Of a stretch of 64,000 nucleotides of DNA, positions 55,321-64,000 are shown one piece after another. The first letter of the stretch is position 1; the number at the start of each line of letters is the position of its first letter. Source of the DNA: Polynucleobacter sp. AM-26B4 (lineage in GTDB: Bacteria; Pseudomonadota; Gammaproteobacteria; Burkholderiales; Burkholderiaceae). Below the pieces are notes generated by a model, which did no database searches, was not told the DNA's origin, and saw only the letters and a program-made list of their open reading frames with translations. Made by a program: the position numbers and the translations under genes. The stretch lies in NCBI RefSeq assembly GCF_018882285.1, contig NZ_JACVOT010000001.1, forward strand, positions 689,916 through 753,915, read 5' to 3'.

Positions 55321-56301
55321 ATGAAACTATCACGTAGAGATTTTCTATCATATAGCACTGCTTTGGGTGCTAGCAGTTTGTTGCCATTTAATGTGTTTGC
55401 TCAAGCAAAACCTCTTTTTGACTCAATTAATATGTTCATCCCTGCAGCGCCTGGCGGTGGTTGGGATGGCACTGGTCGCGCAATTGAAGTTGCTGCCAAA
55501 GAAGCTGGTCTTGTTGGGGCATTTCAATTTGAAAACGTTGGTGGTGCTGGCGGTATGGTCGGATTGCCACGCTTCGTTAATCAACGCAAAGGTCAAGGTA
55601 ATTCATTGATGATTGGTGGCTCAGTCATGGTTGGCGCAGCAATCACAAATAAGAGCCCAGTGACCATGAAAGACGTCACTCCAATTGCAAAATTAACAGA
55701 AGAAGCTGGTGTTATTGCCGTACCAGCTGATGGAAAAATTAAAAACTGGAAAGATTTAGAAGCAGCATTTAAAGCAAATCCGAAAGCTGTTTCTGTTGCC
55801 GGTGGTAGTGCTGGTGGTACAGATCATCAATTATTGGGTCTAATCATTAAAGCTTTGGGCAAAAACCCAAGAGATGCCGCCTATGTAGCCTTCGCAGGCG
55901 GCGGCCCAGCTAATGCTGCAATCTTGGGCGGACAAGTGACTGCAGGTATTTCAGGTTACTCAGAGTTTGAAGAGCAAATTAAAGCAGGTCGCATGCGCGC
56001 CATTGCAGTATCTGGCAATAAACGCATCCCAGGCATTGATGTTCCTACACTCAAAGAATTGGGTGTGAATGTCACTGCTGCGAACTGGCGTGGTGTTTTT
56101 GCTGCACCGGGCATTAATGCTCAACAAAAAGCTGCTTTGGTTGATCTAGTTACTAAGATTCATGACTCAAAAGGCTGGAAAGAAACTTTGAGCAAGAGAA
56201 AGTGGACTGATGTGTTTACGGCTGGCGCAGCGTTTGATGAGCAAATCAAACAAAGCATTGCTGACACTGAAGCCGTTTTAAAAGATCTTGGTCTAGCATG
56301 A
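55321..56301 (+). CDS. tctC: Tripartite tricarboxylate transporter receptor 1, Tat-exported
   Basis: The 326-residue protein has a twin-arginine signal, SRRDFLS at 4-10, then a hydrophobic stretch ending near FAQA (29). The mature part has Bug/TctC blocks FIPAAPGGGWDGTGRAIE near 39-56 and ENVGGAGGMVGLPRFV near 71-86. This SRRxFL type with a GGGWD loop is typical of TctC rather than of the generic Bug group. GGAG precedes the ATG. It overlaps tctB by four bases. It should deliver a carboxylate to TctAB. Confidence 0.9.
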   Translation: MKLSRRDFLSYSTALGASSLLPFNVFAQAKPLFDSINMFIPAAPGGGWDGTGRAIEVAAKEAGLVGAFQFENVGGAGGMVGLPRFVNQRKGQGNSLMIGGSVMVGAAITNKSPVTMKDVTPIAKLTEEAGVIAVPADGKIKNWKDLEAAFKANPKAVSVAGGSAGGTDHQLLGLIIKALGKNPRDAAYVAFAGGGPANAAILGGQVTAGISGYSEFEEQIKAGRMRAIAVSGNKRIPGIDVPTLKELGVNVTAANWRGVFAAPGINAQQKAALVDLVTKIHDSKGWKETLSKRKWTDVFTAGAAFDEQIKQSIADTEAVLKDLGLA

Positions 56302-56762
56302 ACAGTAAAATTGTCTCCGGTTTATTGTTAGCCTTATGTGCAATCGGCATTTGGCAAACAACAATCATTCCTGAGTCAACAATGTACTCTGAGGTAGGGC
56401 CAATATTGGCCCCCTCAGTAGTCATTGCTGCTTTGACTGTATTGGGGCTTATTTACTTAATACTGTCCATGAAAAATAAAAATCCAGATTGCATCGAAAG
56501 TGATGATGGCGTGCCTATTGAAGGTGGCAATCAAAGAGTTTTTTATTTTTTGATAGCTGGCATGGTTTTTATTCTTTTAATAAAACCTTTAGGCTTTTTA
56601 ATTCCAGCCACAATTTGTGGGGTTGGCATAGCGAAATCATTTGATGCACCGCTGAATATAAAAACTTTTGTTATTTGTTCTTCTATTTCTCTCGCCTTCT
56701 GGGGGCTTTTCTCAGCTTTGCTTGGGGTTGATTTAGGACCTCTTATTCGCTTACCTTTTTAA
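56298..56762 (+). CDS. tctB: Tripartite tricarboxylate transporter, small membrane subunit
   Basis: A 154-residue protein with four hydrophobic segments (about 5-22, 34-54, 77-105, 118-145), the TctB layout. Sequence conservation in this subunit is low, so the call rests on topology and on position between tctC and tctA. It has a short hydrophilic loop with acidic residues (about 60-75). The ATG overlaps the tctC stop. Confidence 0.88.
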   Translation: MNSKIVSGLLLALCAIGIWQTTIIPESTMYSEVGPILAPSVVIAALTVLGLIYLILSMKNKNPDCIESDDGVPIEGGNQRVFYFLIAGMVFILLIKPLGFLIPATICGVGIAKSFDAPLNIKTFVICSSISLAFWGLFSALLGVDLGPLIRLPF

Positions 56763-56772
56763 GTAAAAAATT

Positions 56773-58281
56773 ATGGGTTCATTTGATTCTTTGATGCAAG
56801 GTTTTGCAGTTGCATTGCAACCTTTAACCTTAATGTATGGATTTATTGGCTGTCTGGTTGGAACCCTTATTGGAGTTCTACCAGGAATTGGGCCTGCATT
56901 AACAATTGCGCTCCTTTTACCGCTGACCTTTAAGGTTCCAGCGACCGCCATGTTTGTATTGTTTGCTGGTATTTATTACGGGGCAATGTACGGCGGCTCA
57001 ACAACCTCGATTTTGTTAAATACCCCAGGTGAATCTGCAACGATTGTTACTTCTTTAGAAGGTAACAAAATGGCTAGAAAAGGCCGTGCGGGACCTGCTT
57101 TAGCTACAGCTGCAATTGGTAGCTTTATTGCGGGGACAATTGGCACCATTGCACTCACCTTTTTTGCACCAATGCTGGTTGATCTAGCTTTGGCTTTTGG
57201 ACCTGCTGAATACTTTAGCTTGATGGTTCTCGCTTTAATCATGGTATCTGCAGTATTGGGTAACTCTGCTTTGCGAGGCCTTATTAGTTTATTTGCCGGC
57301 CTTCTGTTTGGTTTGGTGGGTATTGATTTGCAAACAGGTCAAGCCCGTTTCACATTTGGTCAACCAGAGCTTTTGGATGGTATTGAAGTAACCATTGCGG
57401 CTGTTGGACTTTTTGCTGTTGGAGAGGCTCTATATCTGGCCTGGCAAGGAAAAGAAAATAAGAATTCTGAAGTATTAAAAGTTTCTGGTAGTTTGTGGCT
57501 AAGTAAAGAGGATTGGAAACGCTCTTGGAAGCCTTGGATCAGAGGAGCCTTTTTTGGTTTCCCGGTAGGCGCAATGCCTGCTGGCGGAGCAGAATTACCA
57601 ACATTACTTTCTTATTACACAGAAAAGAAACTCTCAAAAAATCCTGAAGAGTTTGGTCATGGTGCCATTGAAGGTGTGGCTGGACCAGAGGCTGCTAACA
57701 ATGCATCTGCTGCCGGTGTCTTAATGCCTTTATTAACTCTAGGTATTCCAACCTCTGCAACAGCAGCAATCATTTTGTCTGCATTTGAATCATATGGCAT
57801 ACAAGTTGGCCCACAGTTATTCACACAACAAAGCGGTTTGGTTTGGACTTTGATTGCAAGCCTTTATATCGGTAACGTTATTTTATTGATTCTTAATCTT
57901 CCCTTGGTTGGACTATGGGTTAAATTACTTAAAATTCCTCCACCATGGCTATATGCCGGCATCATTGTTATTTCTGCCGCAGGTGTTTATGGATCTAGTA
58001 ATTCATCATTTGACGTCGCACTTTTATTCTTTTTTGGGTTGCTGGGTTTTGTGATGCGTCGCTTTGATTTTCCTGCAGCTCCCATGATTATTGGTTTGAT
58101 CCTTGGCCCGATGGCTGAACAATCAATGCGTCAAGCAATGACAATTAGTCAAGGTCAGTGGAGTACATTTTTTACACGGCCAATTTCCGGATCAATCATG
58201 TTGATTGCAATTGCCTTATTGGTCATTCCGCCGCTGATTAAGCTAGCCAAGATTAAAAGACTTGGTAACGCAATTCGTTAA
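56773..58281 (+). CDS. tctA: Tripartite tricarboxylate transporter, large membrane subunit
   Basis: The 502-residue protein has about twelve hydrophobic segments and the DUF112/TctA signature: [17 protein letters not shown] near 35-51, [19 protein letters not shown] near 68-86, and a mirrored block [12 protein letters not shown] near 329-340. It carries the substrate pathway. It starts 10 bases after tctB. A second receptor gene follows 25 bases downstream. Confidence 0.95.
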   Translation: MGSFDSLMQGFAVALQPLTLMYGFIGCLVGTLIGVLPGIGPALTIALLLPLTFKVPATAMFVLFAGIYYGAMYGGSTTSILLNTPGESATIVTSLEGNKMARKGRAGPALATAAIGSFIAGTIGTIALTFFAPMLVDLALAFGPAEYFSLMVLALIMVSAVLGNSALRGLISLFAGLLFGLVGIDLQTGQARFTFGQPELLDGIEVTIAAVGLFAVGEALYLAWQGKENKNSEVLKVSGSLWLSKEDWKRSWKPWIRGAFFGFPVGAMPAGGAELPTLLSYYTEKKLSKNPEEFGHGAIEGVAGPEAANNASAAGVLMPLLTLGIPTSATAAIILSAFESYGIQVGPQLFTQQSGLVWTLIASLYIGNVILLILNLPLVGLWVKLLKIPPPWLYAGIIVISAAGVYGSSNSSFDVALLFFFGLLGFVMRRFDFPAAPMIIGLILGPMAEQSMRQAMTISQGQWSTFFTRPISGSIMLIAIALLVIPPLIKLAKIKRLGNAIR

Positions 58282-58306
58282 TTTATTTTATAAATTAGAG
58301 AAAGTT

Positions 58307-59266
58307 ATGCTTAAAAAAACCCTCATGACCATAGCTCTTATAGCTAGCTCAACTGCTCATGCGGCATACCCAGAAAAATCAATTAGATTTGTTGTGCCTT
58401 TTGCAACCGGAGGCACATCAGAGATTATTGCAAGATCAATTGCTATAAGCCTTAGTTCGCAATTGGGGCAATCTGTCTATGTAGAAAATAAGCCTGGTGC
58501 GGCTGGCAATATTGCTATGGAAGAGGTTAAGAGAGCGGCTCCAGATGGTTACACGATTATTTTGGGACATGTGGGTACATTGGCGGCCAACCCAGCTTTA
58601 TTTGGCGCTAAATTGCCATACGACCCAAATAAAGATTTTGCTCCAATTACATTAATTGCAAAAGTGCCTAATGTCATTGCTGTAGGCAAATCGAGTGGCA
58701 TCAAAAACCTTGCAGACTTGGTTAGTCAAGCCAAAAAAAATCCCAACAAAATTAACTATGGTTCAGCGGGGAATGGCAGTGCGGGTCATTTGGCCATGGA
58801 GTATTTCGCATCAGAAGCTGGTATTGATTTAATGCATGTACCATATAAAGGCTCAGGCCCTATGCTCACTGATCTTATTGGTGGTCTGACCCAAGCTACT
58901 TTTAATGGTCTTCCATCACTCATTGGCCAAATCAAAGGTGGCGCTCTCATTCCTTTGGCAGTTGGATCAGCAACAAGATCCCCCTCTCTTCCAAATGTTC
59001 CAACCATAGCTGAGAGTGGTTACAAAGGTTTTGAAACTTCACAATGGTATGGAGTTATAGCTCCAGCAGGAACACCTAAAGAAATTATCAATAAGCTTCA
59101 AAAAGAAATTGCAATTGCCCTCAAGTCAAAAGAAGGAACCAAGCGCATGGTTGAGGATGGGGCAACTTTAGTTGGCAATACCCCTGAGGATTTTGCGAAA
59201 TTCATCAAGGCTGAGCAAGCTCGCTGGGGTGCGGTTATTACAAAAGCAAAGATCACGATGGATTAA
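58307..59266 (+). CDS. Tripartite tricarboxylate transporter receptor 2, Sec-exported Bug protein
   Basis: With ATG at 58307 the precursor has 319 residues and a Sec signal (MLKKTLMTIAL...AHA, 1-19). The Bug fold is clear: VVPFATGGTSEIIARS, ENKPGAAGNIAMEEV, and VPYKGSGPMLTDLIGG. It differs from receptor 1 in export route and sequence, although both sit in one operon with a single TctAB pair. The frame is open to 58262 but that would hide the signal peptide. A terminator follows 22 bases after the stop. Confidence 0.9.
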   Translation: MLKKTLMTIALIASSTAHAAYPEKSIRFVVPFATGGTSEIIARSIAISLSSQLGQSVYVENKPGAAGNIAMEEVKRAAPDGYTIILGHVGTLAANPALFGAKLPYDPNKDFAPITLIAKVPNVIAVGKSSGIKNLADLVSQAKKNPNKINYGSAGNGSAGHLAMEYFASEAGIDLMHVPYKGSGPMLTDLIGGLTQATFNGLPSLIGQIKGGALIPLAVGSATRSPSLPNVPTIAESGYKGFETSQWYGVIAPAGTPKEIINKLQKEIAIALKSKEGTKRMVEDGATLVGNTPEDFAKFIKAEQARWGAVITKAKITMD

Positions 59267-59288
59267 GTATTCAGGTGTTACTTCAAAT

Positions 59289-59314
59289 AAAAAGCCCTGC
59301 ATACAGGGCTTTTT
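59289..59314. terminator. Bidirectional terminator of the tct operon
   Basis: An eleven-base stem AAAAAGCCCTG/CAGGGCTTTTT with loop CATA. It overlaps the last codon of the convergent CoA-transferase gene. Confidence 0.85.
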
Positions 59315-60506
59315 ATTTGATAATTTTCTTGCTAATAAAGTCCTGAAACACTTCCTCTGAATAACCAAGCTCTTGCATCAACTGTTGTGTGTGCTCTCCC
59401 AATTGCGGAGGGCTTGACCTAATGGGTAAACGATTTCCGTCTAGAGTAATTGGTAAAAGAGGTGTTTTAGTTTTTTCACCTGCTCGTGGACCGGATGACA
59501 TCACCAGTTCTCCTAGACCATTTGTTGCCGCTAAATGAGGGTCATCAAACAGTTCTTGTGGCTTTGTGATTGGCGCGTAAGGCAAACCGTTTTTTTCAAA
59601 AATTTCTGCGACATGCTTGATATCCATAGTCAAAAATATTTCTCTTAAGATTGGCAGCAATAAAGTCCGATTTTGAACCCTTAAGTTATTTGTTTTTAAA
59701 TGTTCATCCGACTTTAGTTGCTCTAATTTAAAAGCGTCACAGAATGTTTCCCACTGGCTGTCTGAAACCACTGCCAAAAAGATTTGTTCCTCGTCTTTTA
59801 CTTTAAAAACATCATAAATACCCCAAGCTGAAACACGACTTGGCATGGGGGATGCTGGTACACCTGTGCTTGCATATTGCATCATGTGTTGGCCAACCAA
59901 AAACACATTATTTTCAAATAAGGCAGATTGAACTTCTTGACCTACTCCCGTATGTTCGCGGGTTCTTAAAGCTGCCATGACTCCAATAGCGCCAAAAATG
60001 CCACCCATGATGTCATTGACTGAACTACCGGCTCGCAGAGGTTGCCCTTCAGGACCAGTCATATAAGCTAATCCCCCCATCATTTGCACAACCTCATCTA
60101 AAGCTGTGCGGTGATCGTAAGGCCCCGGCAGAAATCCCTTGTGAGAGACGTAGATGATTTTTGGATATTTCTTTGAAAGAGTGGCATAGTCAAGGCCGTA
60201 TTGAGCCATCACACCTGAACGAAAGTTTTCGCTGACAACATCTGCACTAGCAATTAATTTTTCGACAAAAGCTCGACCTTCATCTGACTTTAAATTAACT
60301 GCAATACTTTTCTTATTGCGATTAAACATTGAAAAAAAGCCAGCACCAGACCCCAAGAGGTCGCGCGTTCTGTCTCCTTCAATTGGCTCAACTTTGATCA
60401 CTTCTGCACCAAGGTCAGCAAGAACCATGCCGCAACTTGGCCCCATCACCATATGACTAAATTCAATGACTCGAACCCCTTCATAGGGCAAAGATTTTTT
60501 CTTCAT
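59313..60506 (-). CDS. Family III (CaiB/BaiF) CoA-transferase
   Basis: The 397-residue protein has the family opening GVRVIEFSHMVMGPSCGMVLADLGAEVIKVE near 10-40 (CoA-binding) and the catalytic Asp165 in SSVNDIMGG. ENFRSGVM near 93-100 and SALFENNVFL near 197 are also typical. Such enzymes move CoA between dicarboxylates or branched acids through an aspartyl-CoA intermediate. Substrate is unknown. It overlaps the lyase gene by four bases and is encoded convergent to the tct operon. Confidence 0.9.
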   Translation of the reverse strand: MKKKSLPYEGVRVIEFSHMVMGPSCGMVLADLGAEVIKVEPIEGDRTRDLLGSGAGFFSMFNRNKKSIAVNLKSDEGRAFVEKLIASADVVSENFRSGVMAQYGLDYATLSKKYPKIIYVSHKGFLPGPYDHRTALDEVVQMMGGLAYMTGPEGQPLRAGSSVNDIMGGIFGAIGVMAALRTREHTGVGQEVQSALFENNVFLVGQHMMQYASTGVPASPMPSRVSAWGIYDVFKVKDEEQIFLAVVSDSQWETFCDAFKLEQLKSDEHLKTNNLRVQNRTLLLPILREIFLTMDIKHVAEIFEKNGLPYAPITKPQELFDDPHLAATNGLGELVMSSGPRAGEKTKTPLLPITLDGNRLPIRSSPPQLGEHTQQLMQELGYSEEVFQDFISKKIIK

Positions 60507-61435
60507 TTCAAGGAAAAGCCTTTAGGCAAACCTGCTTGTGGAGTCATGCCATAAATTGCTTCATTAGGTAATGCAGCCTGAAGAATTTCTCTAGCCTTTA
60601 ATAGCTGCTCAAAATTGATGCCTGTCTTTACTCCCATTGCCTCAAACATAAACACCAAATCCTCTGTCACCACATTGCCCGATGCGCCTGGAGCATACGG
60701 GCATCCACCCAGTCCACCCTGCGAAGAATCAAATGTTCTGACCCCTTCTTCAAATGCCGCTAAGCAATTTGCAAGCCCTAAACCACGAGTGTTATGCATG
60801 TGAGCTGCCCCAGCTTTTTCACCAATTTCTTGTCTCAACTGTTTAAATAATCGTTTTACTTGCGCAGGGTTGGCATAGCCAGCAGTATCAGATAAACCCA
60901 CTTCATCTACACCCATATCGGCTAATTCAAAAGCTAAAGAGATCACATCCAATTCGCTGACAGATTCCTGCAGGGTGCAGCCAAATGCGGTTGAAATACC
61001 CACTTCTATCAGCACATTGGGAGAGGTTTGATTTTTATACTCAATGATTTTCTTAACTTCAGAAATCATTTCTTGGCGTGTTTTTTTGACATTAGCCAGC
61101 AAGTGAGCTTGGCTGGCTGAAACAGGAATTGTGACTTTATCAACTCCCGATTGGATTGCTAATTGAGCCCCCTTCAAATTCGGAGCTAATGCAAGAACCA
61201 TTCCTTTTCTCAATGACTTTGCATAACTTGCAATTTCTGGGGCATCTGCCATTTGAGGTAACAGGCTCGGAGGCACAAATGAACAAACTTCTATTTCTTT
61301 GAGTCCAGCTTCATACAAGGCATTTAACCAAAGTCGCTTGCCTTCGGTTGGCATGATGCTCTTAATCGATTGCAAGCCATCACGTGGGCCTACCTCGCTA
61401 ATTAAAACCGTGTCGGAAGCGTCTAAGATACTCAT
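60503..61435 (-). CDS. HMG-CoA lyase-like enzyme
   Basis: The 310-residue TIM-barrel lyase has EVGPRDGLQS near 15-24 and the HMG-CoA lyase signature with catalytic Cys: SQGGLGGCPYAPGASGN near 232-248, followed by TED. SDTAGYANP and HMHNTRGLGLANC are further family blocks. HMG-CoA lyase makes acetoacetate and acetyl-CoA; close relatives cleave citramalyl-CoA and related 3-hydroxy-acyl-CoAs. With the CoA-transferase it forms an activation-cleavage pair. A possible promoter (TTGTTA, 16 bases, TATTAA on the minus strand, about 61451-61480) lies upstream. Confidence 0.9.
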   Translation of the reverse strand: MSILDASDTVLISEVGPRDGLQSIKSIMPTEGKRLWLNALYEAGLKEIEVCSFVPPSLLPQMADAPEIASYAKSLRKGMVLALAPNLKGAQLAIQSGVDKVTIPVSASQAHLLANVKKTRQEMISEVKKIIEYKNQTSPNVLIEVGISTAFGCTLQESVSELDVISLAFELADMGVDEVGLSDTAGYANPAQVKRLFKQLRQEIGEKAGAAHMHNTRGLGLANCLAAFEEGVRTFDSSQGGLGGCPYAPGASGNVVTEDLVFMFEAMGVKTGINFEQLLKAREILQAALPNEAIYGMTPQAGLPKGFSLK

Positions 61436-61486
61436 CCAGATATTCTAAACATTAATAATGAAAGATTTGGATTTAACAAAATAAAA

Positions 61487-61508
61487 AACCCACTCCGAAG
61501 AGTGGGTT
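61487..61508 (-). terminator. Terminator of the second porin with TTCG tetraloop
   Basis: On the minus strand AACCCACTC, loop TTCG, GAGTGGGTT, then TTTTATTTT. The C(UUCG)G loop is one of the most stable known. Confidence 0.9.
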
Positions 61509-61547
61509 CAATTACATCTAACTAAAACTGGCTAGGCCAGCATTAGA

Positions 61548-62633
61548 TTAGAAGAAGTGCTTGATACCAACAGATGTCAACTTCTCATCCGCACCAGCAG
61601 TTGTACCTGTCATACCTGAAACAGAGTAGTTACCAGATGCTTCGTTCTTAGATGCTGCATATGTTACGTAAGCAGCTGTACGCTTGCTGAAGTCATAAGT
61701 TGCACCAACTACTGTAGCTTTACCATCGTAAGCTGAACCTAGATCATTCTTAGCTGTGTGGTACGCACCAACCAAAGTTATCTTAGCGTTAACTGGAACG
61801 GCTGCGCTCAATACAGTTGCTTTAGCTTTGTCGTTAGGAGTAGTTTCTGTGTAATCAGAAACTACCTGAACTGCACCAACGCGAACCATACCGAAGTCAT
61901 AGCTCAAACCGTATGAAGTTTGGTCTTGTGATTTACCAGTAGAAATCTTTTTGCTGACTTGAGCTGCAGTAGCCTTCAATTTACCATTTACGTAACGTAC
62001 TGAAGCACCGTTAGTAGAACCTGTGTCGTAGCCACCTGTATTTTCACCCTCAGCACGGAACAACTGTACTGTTGCGCCAGAGAAAGTTGGAAGCTTGTAA
62101 GCTACTGTATTGTCAGAGTTGTCGCCTAAAGAGTCGATACCAGTTGCTGCTGCACCAGCAACGCCACCGATACGCTTGCCAACCAAAGCTTGGTTCATAC
62201 CAGCAACGTGAGAAGCAGTTGCGTTAACAAAAACGTCAGAATCTGTTGCATCTGTTGTGATCTTACCAACACGAATTTCACCAAAACCACCACTTACGTA
62301 CATGTTTGATTCACGGCTGAAGAATGTGTTTGTACCTGTTGTACCAGAAACACCAGTCACAGAACCAGATCCACCAGTATCAGGAGACATACCAGTTTCT
62401 AAGAAGAAACCAGCTTTTAGACCACCACCTAAATCTTCAACGCCAGCAAAAGTAATACGGCTTGTAGCGTAAACGTTTGAATTTACTTTACCTACGTTAC
62501 CTTGGCCTGCAGTACCAATGTCATGTGAGCCAACAGACTGATCAATACGACCAGAAATAGTTACTGATGATTGAGCTTGCACTGTACCAGCAACCATTGC
62601 TAGGGCTGCAGAAGCGATTAATAATTTTTTCAT
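61548..62633 (-). CDS. Outer-membrane trimeric porin (Gram-negative porin family)
   Basis: This 361-residue precursor has a Sec signal (MKKLLIAS...VQA, 1-20) then QSSVTISGRIDQSVG, the first porin strand. It contains the RITFAGVEDLGGGLKAGF block near 58-75 and ends VGIKHFF with C-terminal Phe. Codons are strongly biased, for example GTAAAGC-poor and rich in GCT/GGT, as expected of a highly expressed gene. GGAG lies eight bases before the ATG. A short hairpin (CCTAG/CTAGG, 62666-62680) lies in the leader. It probably is the major porin. Confidence 0.93.
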   Translation of the reverse strand: MKKLLIASAALAMVAGTVQAQSSVTISGRIDQSVGSHDIGTAGQGNVGKVNSNVYATSRITFAGVEDLGGGLKAGFFLETGMSPDTGGSGSVTGVSGTTGTNTFFSRESNMYVSGGFGEIRVGKITTDATDSDVFVNATASHVAGMNQALVGKRIGGVAGAAATGIDSLGDNSDNTVAYKLPTFSGATVQLFRAEGENTGGYDTGSTNGASVRYVNGKLKATAAQVSKKISTGKSQDQTSYGLSYDFGMVRVGAVQVVSDYTETTPNDKAKATVLSAAVPVNAKITLVGAYHTAKNDLGSAYDGKATVVGATYDFSKRTAAYVTYAASKNEASGNYSVSGMTGTTAGADEKLTSVGIKHFF

Positions 62634-62876
62634 TCGTAAATCTCCAAAAATGTGAAATAAACGTACCTAGTTAATCTAGGGACCTATCCATACTGCAACA
62701 GGTCATTGGCTCTTATTATGTAGTTGCGGGGCTGCGGGGGTGTTTCTCTGTCGATTTTTGATACAAATTCACATAGTGTTGCATCTGCGCAACAAATCAT
62801 TTTTAATTCACTGTATTTCAAGAGAAATTAGGTGTTAAATACATATTAACCCTAATAAAAAAGGTATTTTTGTCAT

Positions 62877-64000
62877 ATGGCAAGCAGAGAATTCCTGAAA
62901 ATCATGAAATTAGCCCGTTCTGGTGATGCTTTGGCGCAACAGAAAATAGGCCATATTTATATGCTTGGGGACGATGGAGTGCCCAAAAACTCTCAAAATG
63001 CTTTGCTTTGGCTTGAAAAAGCATCTATAAGTATCGGATTTAATGAAGAAATATTCAATTTTGTGGCCGATCACCTTGAACTCACAATCAACCTTTCCTC
63101 AAGCCAAGCACCCTTTGCCTGGAAATGCCTTTTATTAGCTGCCAATGCAGGACACACCCGTGCCAGATGGCTGATGGCACAAGCCATCTCTCAATTTGCA
63201 CCTCAAACAAATCAAATATCTGAAACACCCATCACGGCTTTGGCATTTGCACAAATGTCTGAAAAAAATTGGCATGATGCTGGTGGTCTTGAATCATTTC
63301 GCATAGCGGCTCATCGCTATTTAGAAGAGCTGGCTGACTTATCTTCTTTCAATGAGCAAGCTTCTGCTAAAAAATTACTTGCGCAATGTTTGCAAGATGG
63401 TCGATTAGGTACATTGGATGTTGATCGCTCAAAAAAAATCATCGCCTCATTAGCGACTCAATCCAATGATATTGGTTTAAGTAGCTTACTTTCTTTAGGC
63501 TTCTCTTTCAGTCAAGGTATTGATTCCAGCTTGGTCCCTGCATTGAAGATGCACCTACCGAGCTTACTTAGCAATAAAAAACACCAACAGGAACACCTCC
63601 CCATTTACTGGGCAGGATGGCAACAATTACAAAATACTGATGCATTAGAAATTGCTGCTGAGCTGGGTCACGTTCCAGCGCAACTCGCCATGGGTTTGCG
63701 CCTTGCAAAATTAGACTCAATAGTTGATGAAGTCATTGGTAATGATAAAAACGATTCATCAGCTAGTAATACAAAAAAAGAAAAAGAATTAACAACAAAC
63801 TCTGGTAACGCTCGCTTAAAGCGCGCAGTGTATTGGCTGAAGCTTGCTGCCAATCACGGCGAACGAGAAGCTTGGTATGCGCTGGGCTTGATTAATCGCA
63901 TGCCTCAATATTCTGGATACAGTGCCGAAGACAGTGATACTTATTTTGATAAAGCGGCCGACCTAGGACATCCTCAAGCTCAATACCGCAAAGGTGCCGC
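62877..64000 (+). CDS. Sel1-repeat protein, N-terminal part (cut by window edge)
   Basis: The frame opens with ATG 62877-62879 and remains open to the edge, giving about 374 residues. It starts MASREFLKIMKLARSGDA and shows several helical Sel1/TPR-like units: AQQKIGHIYMLGDDG (near 20), WYALGLINR (near 332) and ADLGHPQAQYRKGAA at the edge. A long low-similarity middle part may contain degenerate repeats, and a Ser/Lys-rich linker lies near 282-298. No signal peptide is seen. The partner and role are unknown. The 243-base gap to the porin holds an inverted repeat GTTGC/GCAAC (around 62782-62797). Confidence 0.8.
   Translation, partial: MASREFLKIMKLARSGDALAQQKIGHIYMLGDDGVPKNSQNALLWLEKASISIGFNEEIFNFVADHLELTINLSSSQAPFAWKCLLLAANAGHTRARWLMAQAISQFAPQTNQISETPITALAFAQMSEKNWHDAGGLESFRIAAHRYLEELADLSSFNEQASAKKLLAQCLQDGRLGTLDVDRSKKIIASLATQSNDIGLSSLLSLGFSFSQGIDSSLVPALKMHLPSLLSNKKHQQEHLPIYWAGWQQLQNTDALEIAAELGHVPAQLAMGLRLAKLDSIVDEVIGNDKNDSSASNTKKEKELTTNSGNARLKRAVYWLKLAANHGEREAWYALGLINRMPQYSGYSAEDSDTYFDKAADLGHPQAQYRKGA

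Noticed and set aside
58262..58306. Upstream start for the second tct receptor
   Set aside because: It overlaps tctA and would hide the Sec signal peptide.
1..64000. CRISPR arrays, insertion sequences, prophage or toxin-antitoxin genes
   Set aside because: No regularly spaced long repeats, transposase, integrase or paired small toxin genes were seen; all repeats found are short and local.

Overview
This window looks like chromosomal DNA of a betaproteobacterium of the order Burkholderiales. The moderate GC content (judged by eye as mid-40s per cent, not computed) and the very compact gene packing suggest a freshwater Polynucleobacter-like lineage. The evidence is the beta-type gene neighbourhoods (mltA/apaG/rpe/trp, hemA-prfA-prmC-grxD, petABC-sspAB), meso-DAP peptidoglycan enzymes, slit-type porins, Bug-family solute receptors and a PHA phasin. 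Genus is an inference. I saw no insertion sequence, phage, integrase or CRISPR array. No gene-free stretch exceeds about 250 bases.

Layout. (1) 1-11834: the division and cell wall (dcw) cluster on the minus strand, mraZ-rsmH-ftsL-ftsI-murE-murF-mraY-murD-ftsW-murG-murC. Almost every junction is an ATGA or TGATG overlap, and mraZ has a clear promoter with a triple-repeat MraZ operator. (2) 11968-14013: coq7 and a porin. (3) 14048-19326: biotin genes, bioB divergent from a co-oriented set made of a Bug-family receptor, bioA, bioF and bioD. (4) 19350-25384: fadD, an M20 amidohydrolase, a DUF3047 lipoprotein, a crotonase, mltA and an apparently overlooked 39-residue membrane protein. (5) 25403-30597: apaG divergent from rpe-trpE-trpG-trpD-trpC. 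(6) 30617-42482: ung, an M61 protease, dsbC-like, ubiH-like, ychF, a small membrane protein, hemA-prfA-prmC-grxD, rmuC and a phasin with a basic tail. (7) 42651-48930: a tRNA-Thr(TGT), sspB, sspA, the cytochrome bc1 genes petC-petB-petA, a Nif3-like gene and an htrA-type protease. (8) 49037-53032: ompW with FNR-type sites, and gltIJKL for glutamate/aspartate uptake. (9) 53112-61435: a TctDE-like two-component system, a tripartite tricarboxylate transporter with two different receptors, and a convergent pair of family III CoA-transferase and HMG-CoA-lyase-like genes. (10) 61548-64000: a second porin and the start of a Sel1-repeat protein.

How it fits together. Regions 1, 6 and 7 are housekeeping. 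Region 9 reads as one functional unit: a porin may admit an organic acid, Bug receptors capture it, TctAB imports it, the CoA-transferase and lyase may activate and cleave it, and TctDE may sense it. The substrate is unknown. Recurrent oddities are short tandem repeats, often 10-12 bp, placed at or just after stop codons, which duplicate the stop and in one case close all three frames.
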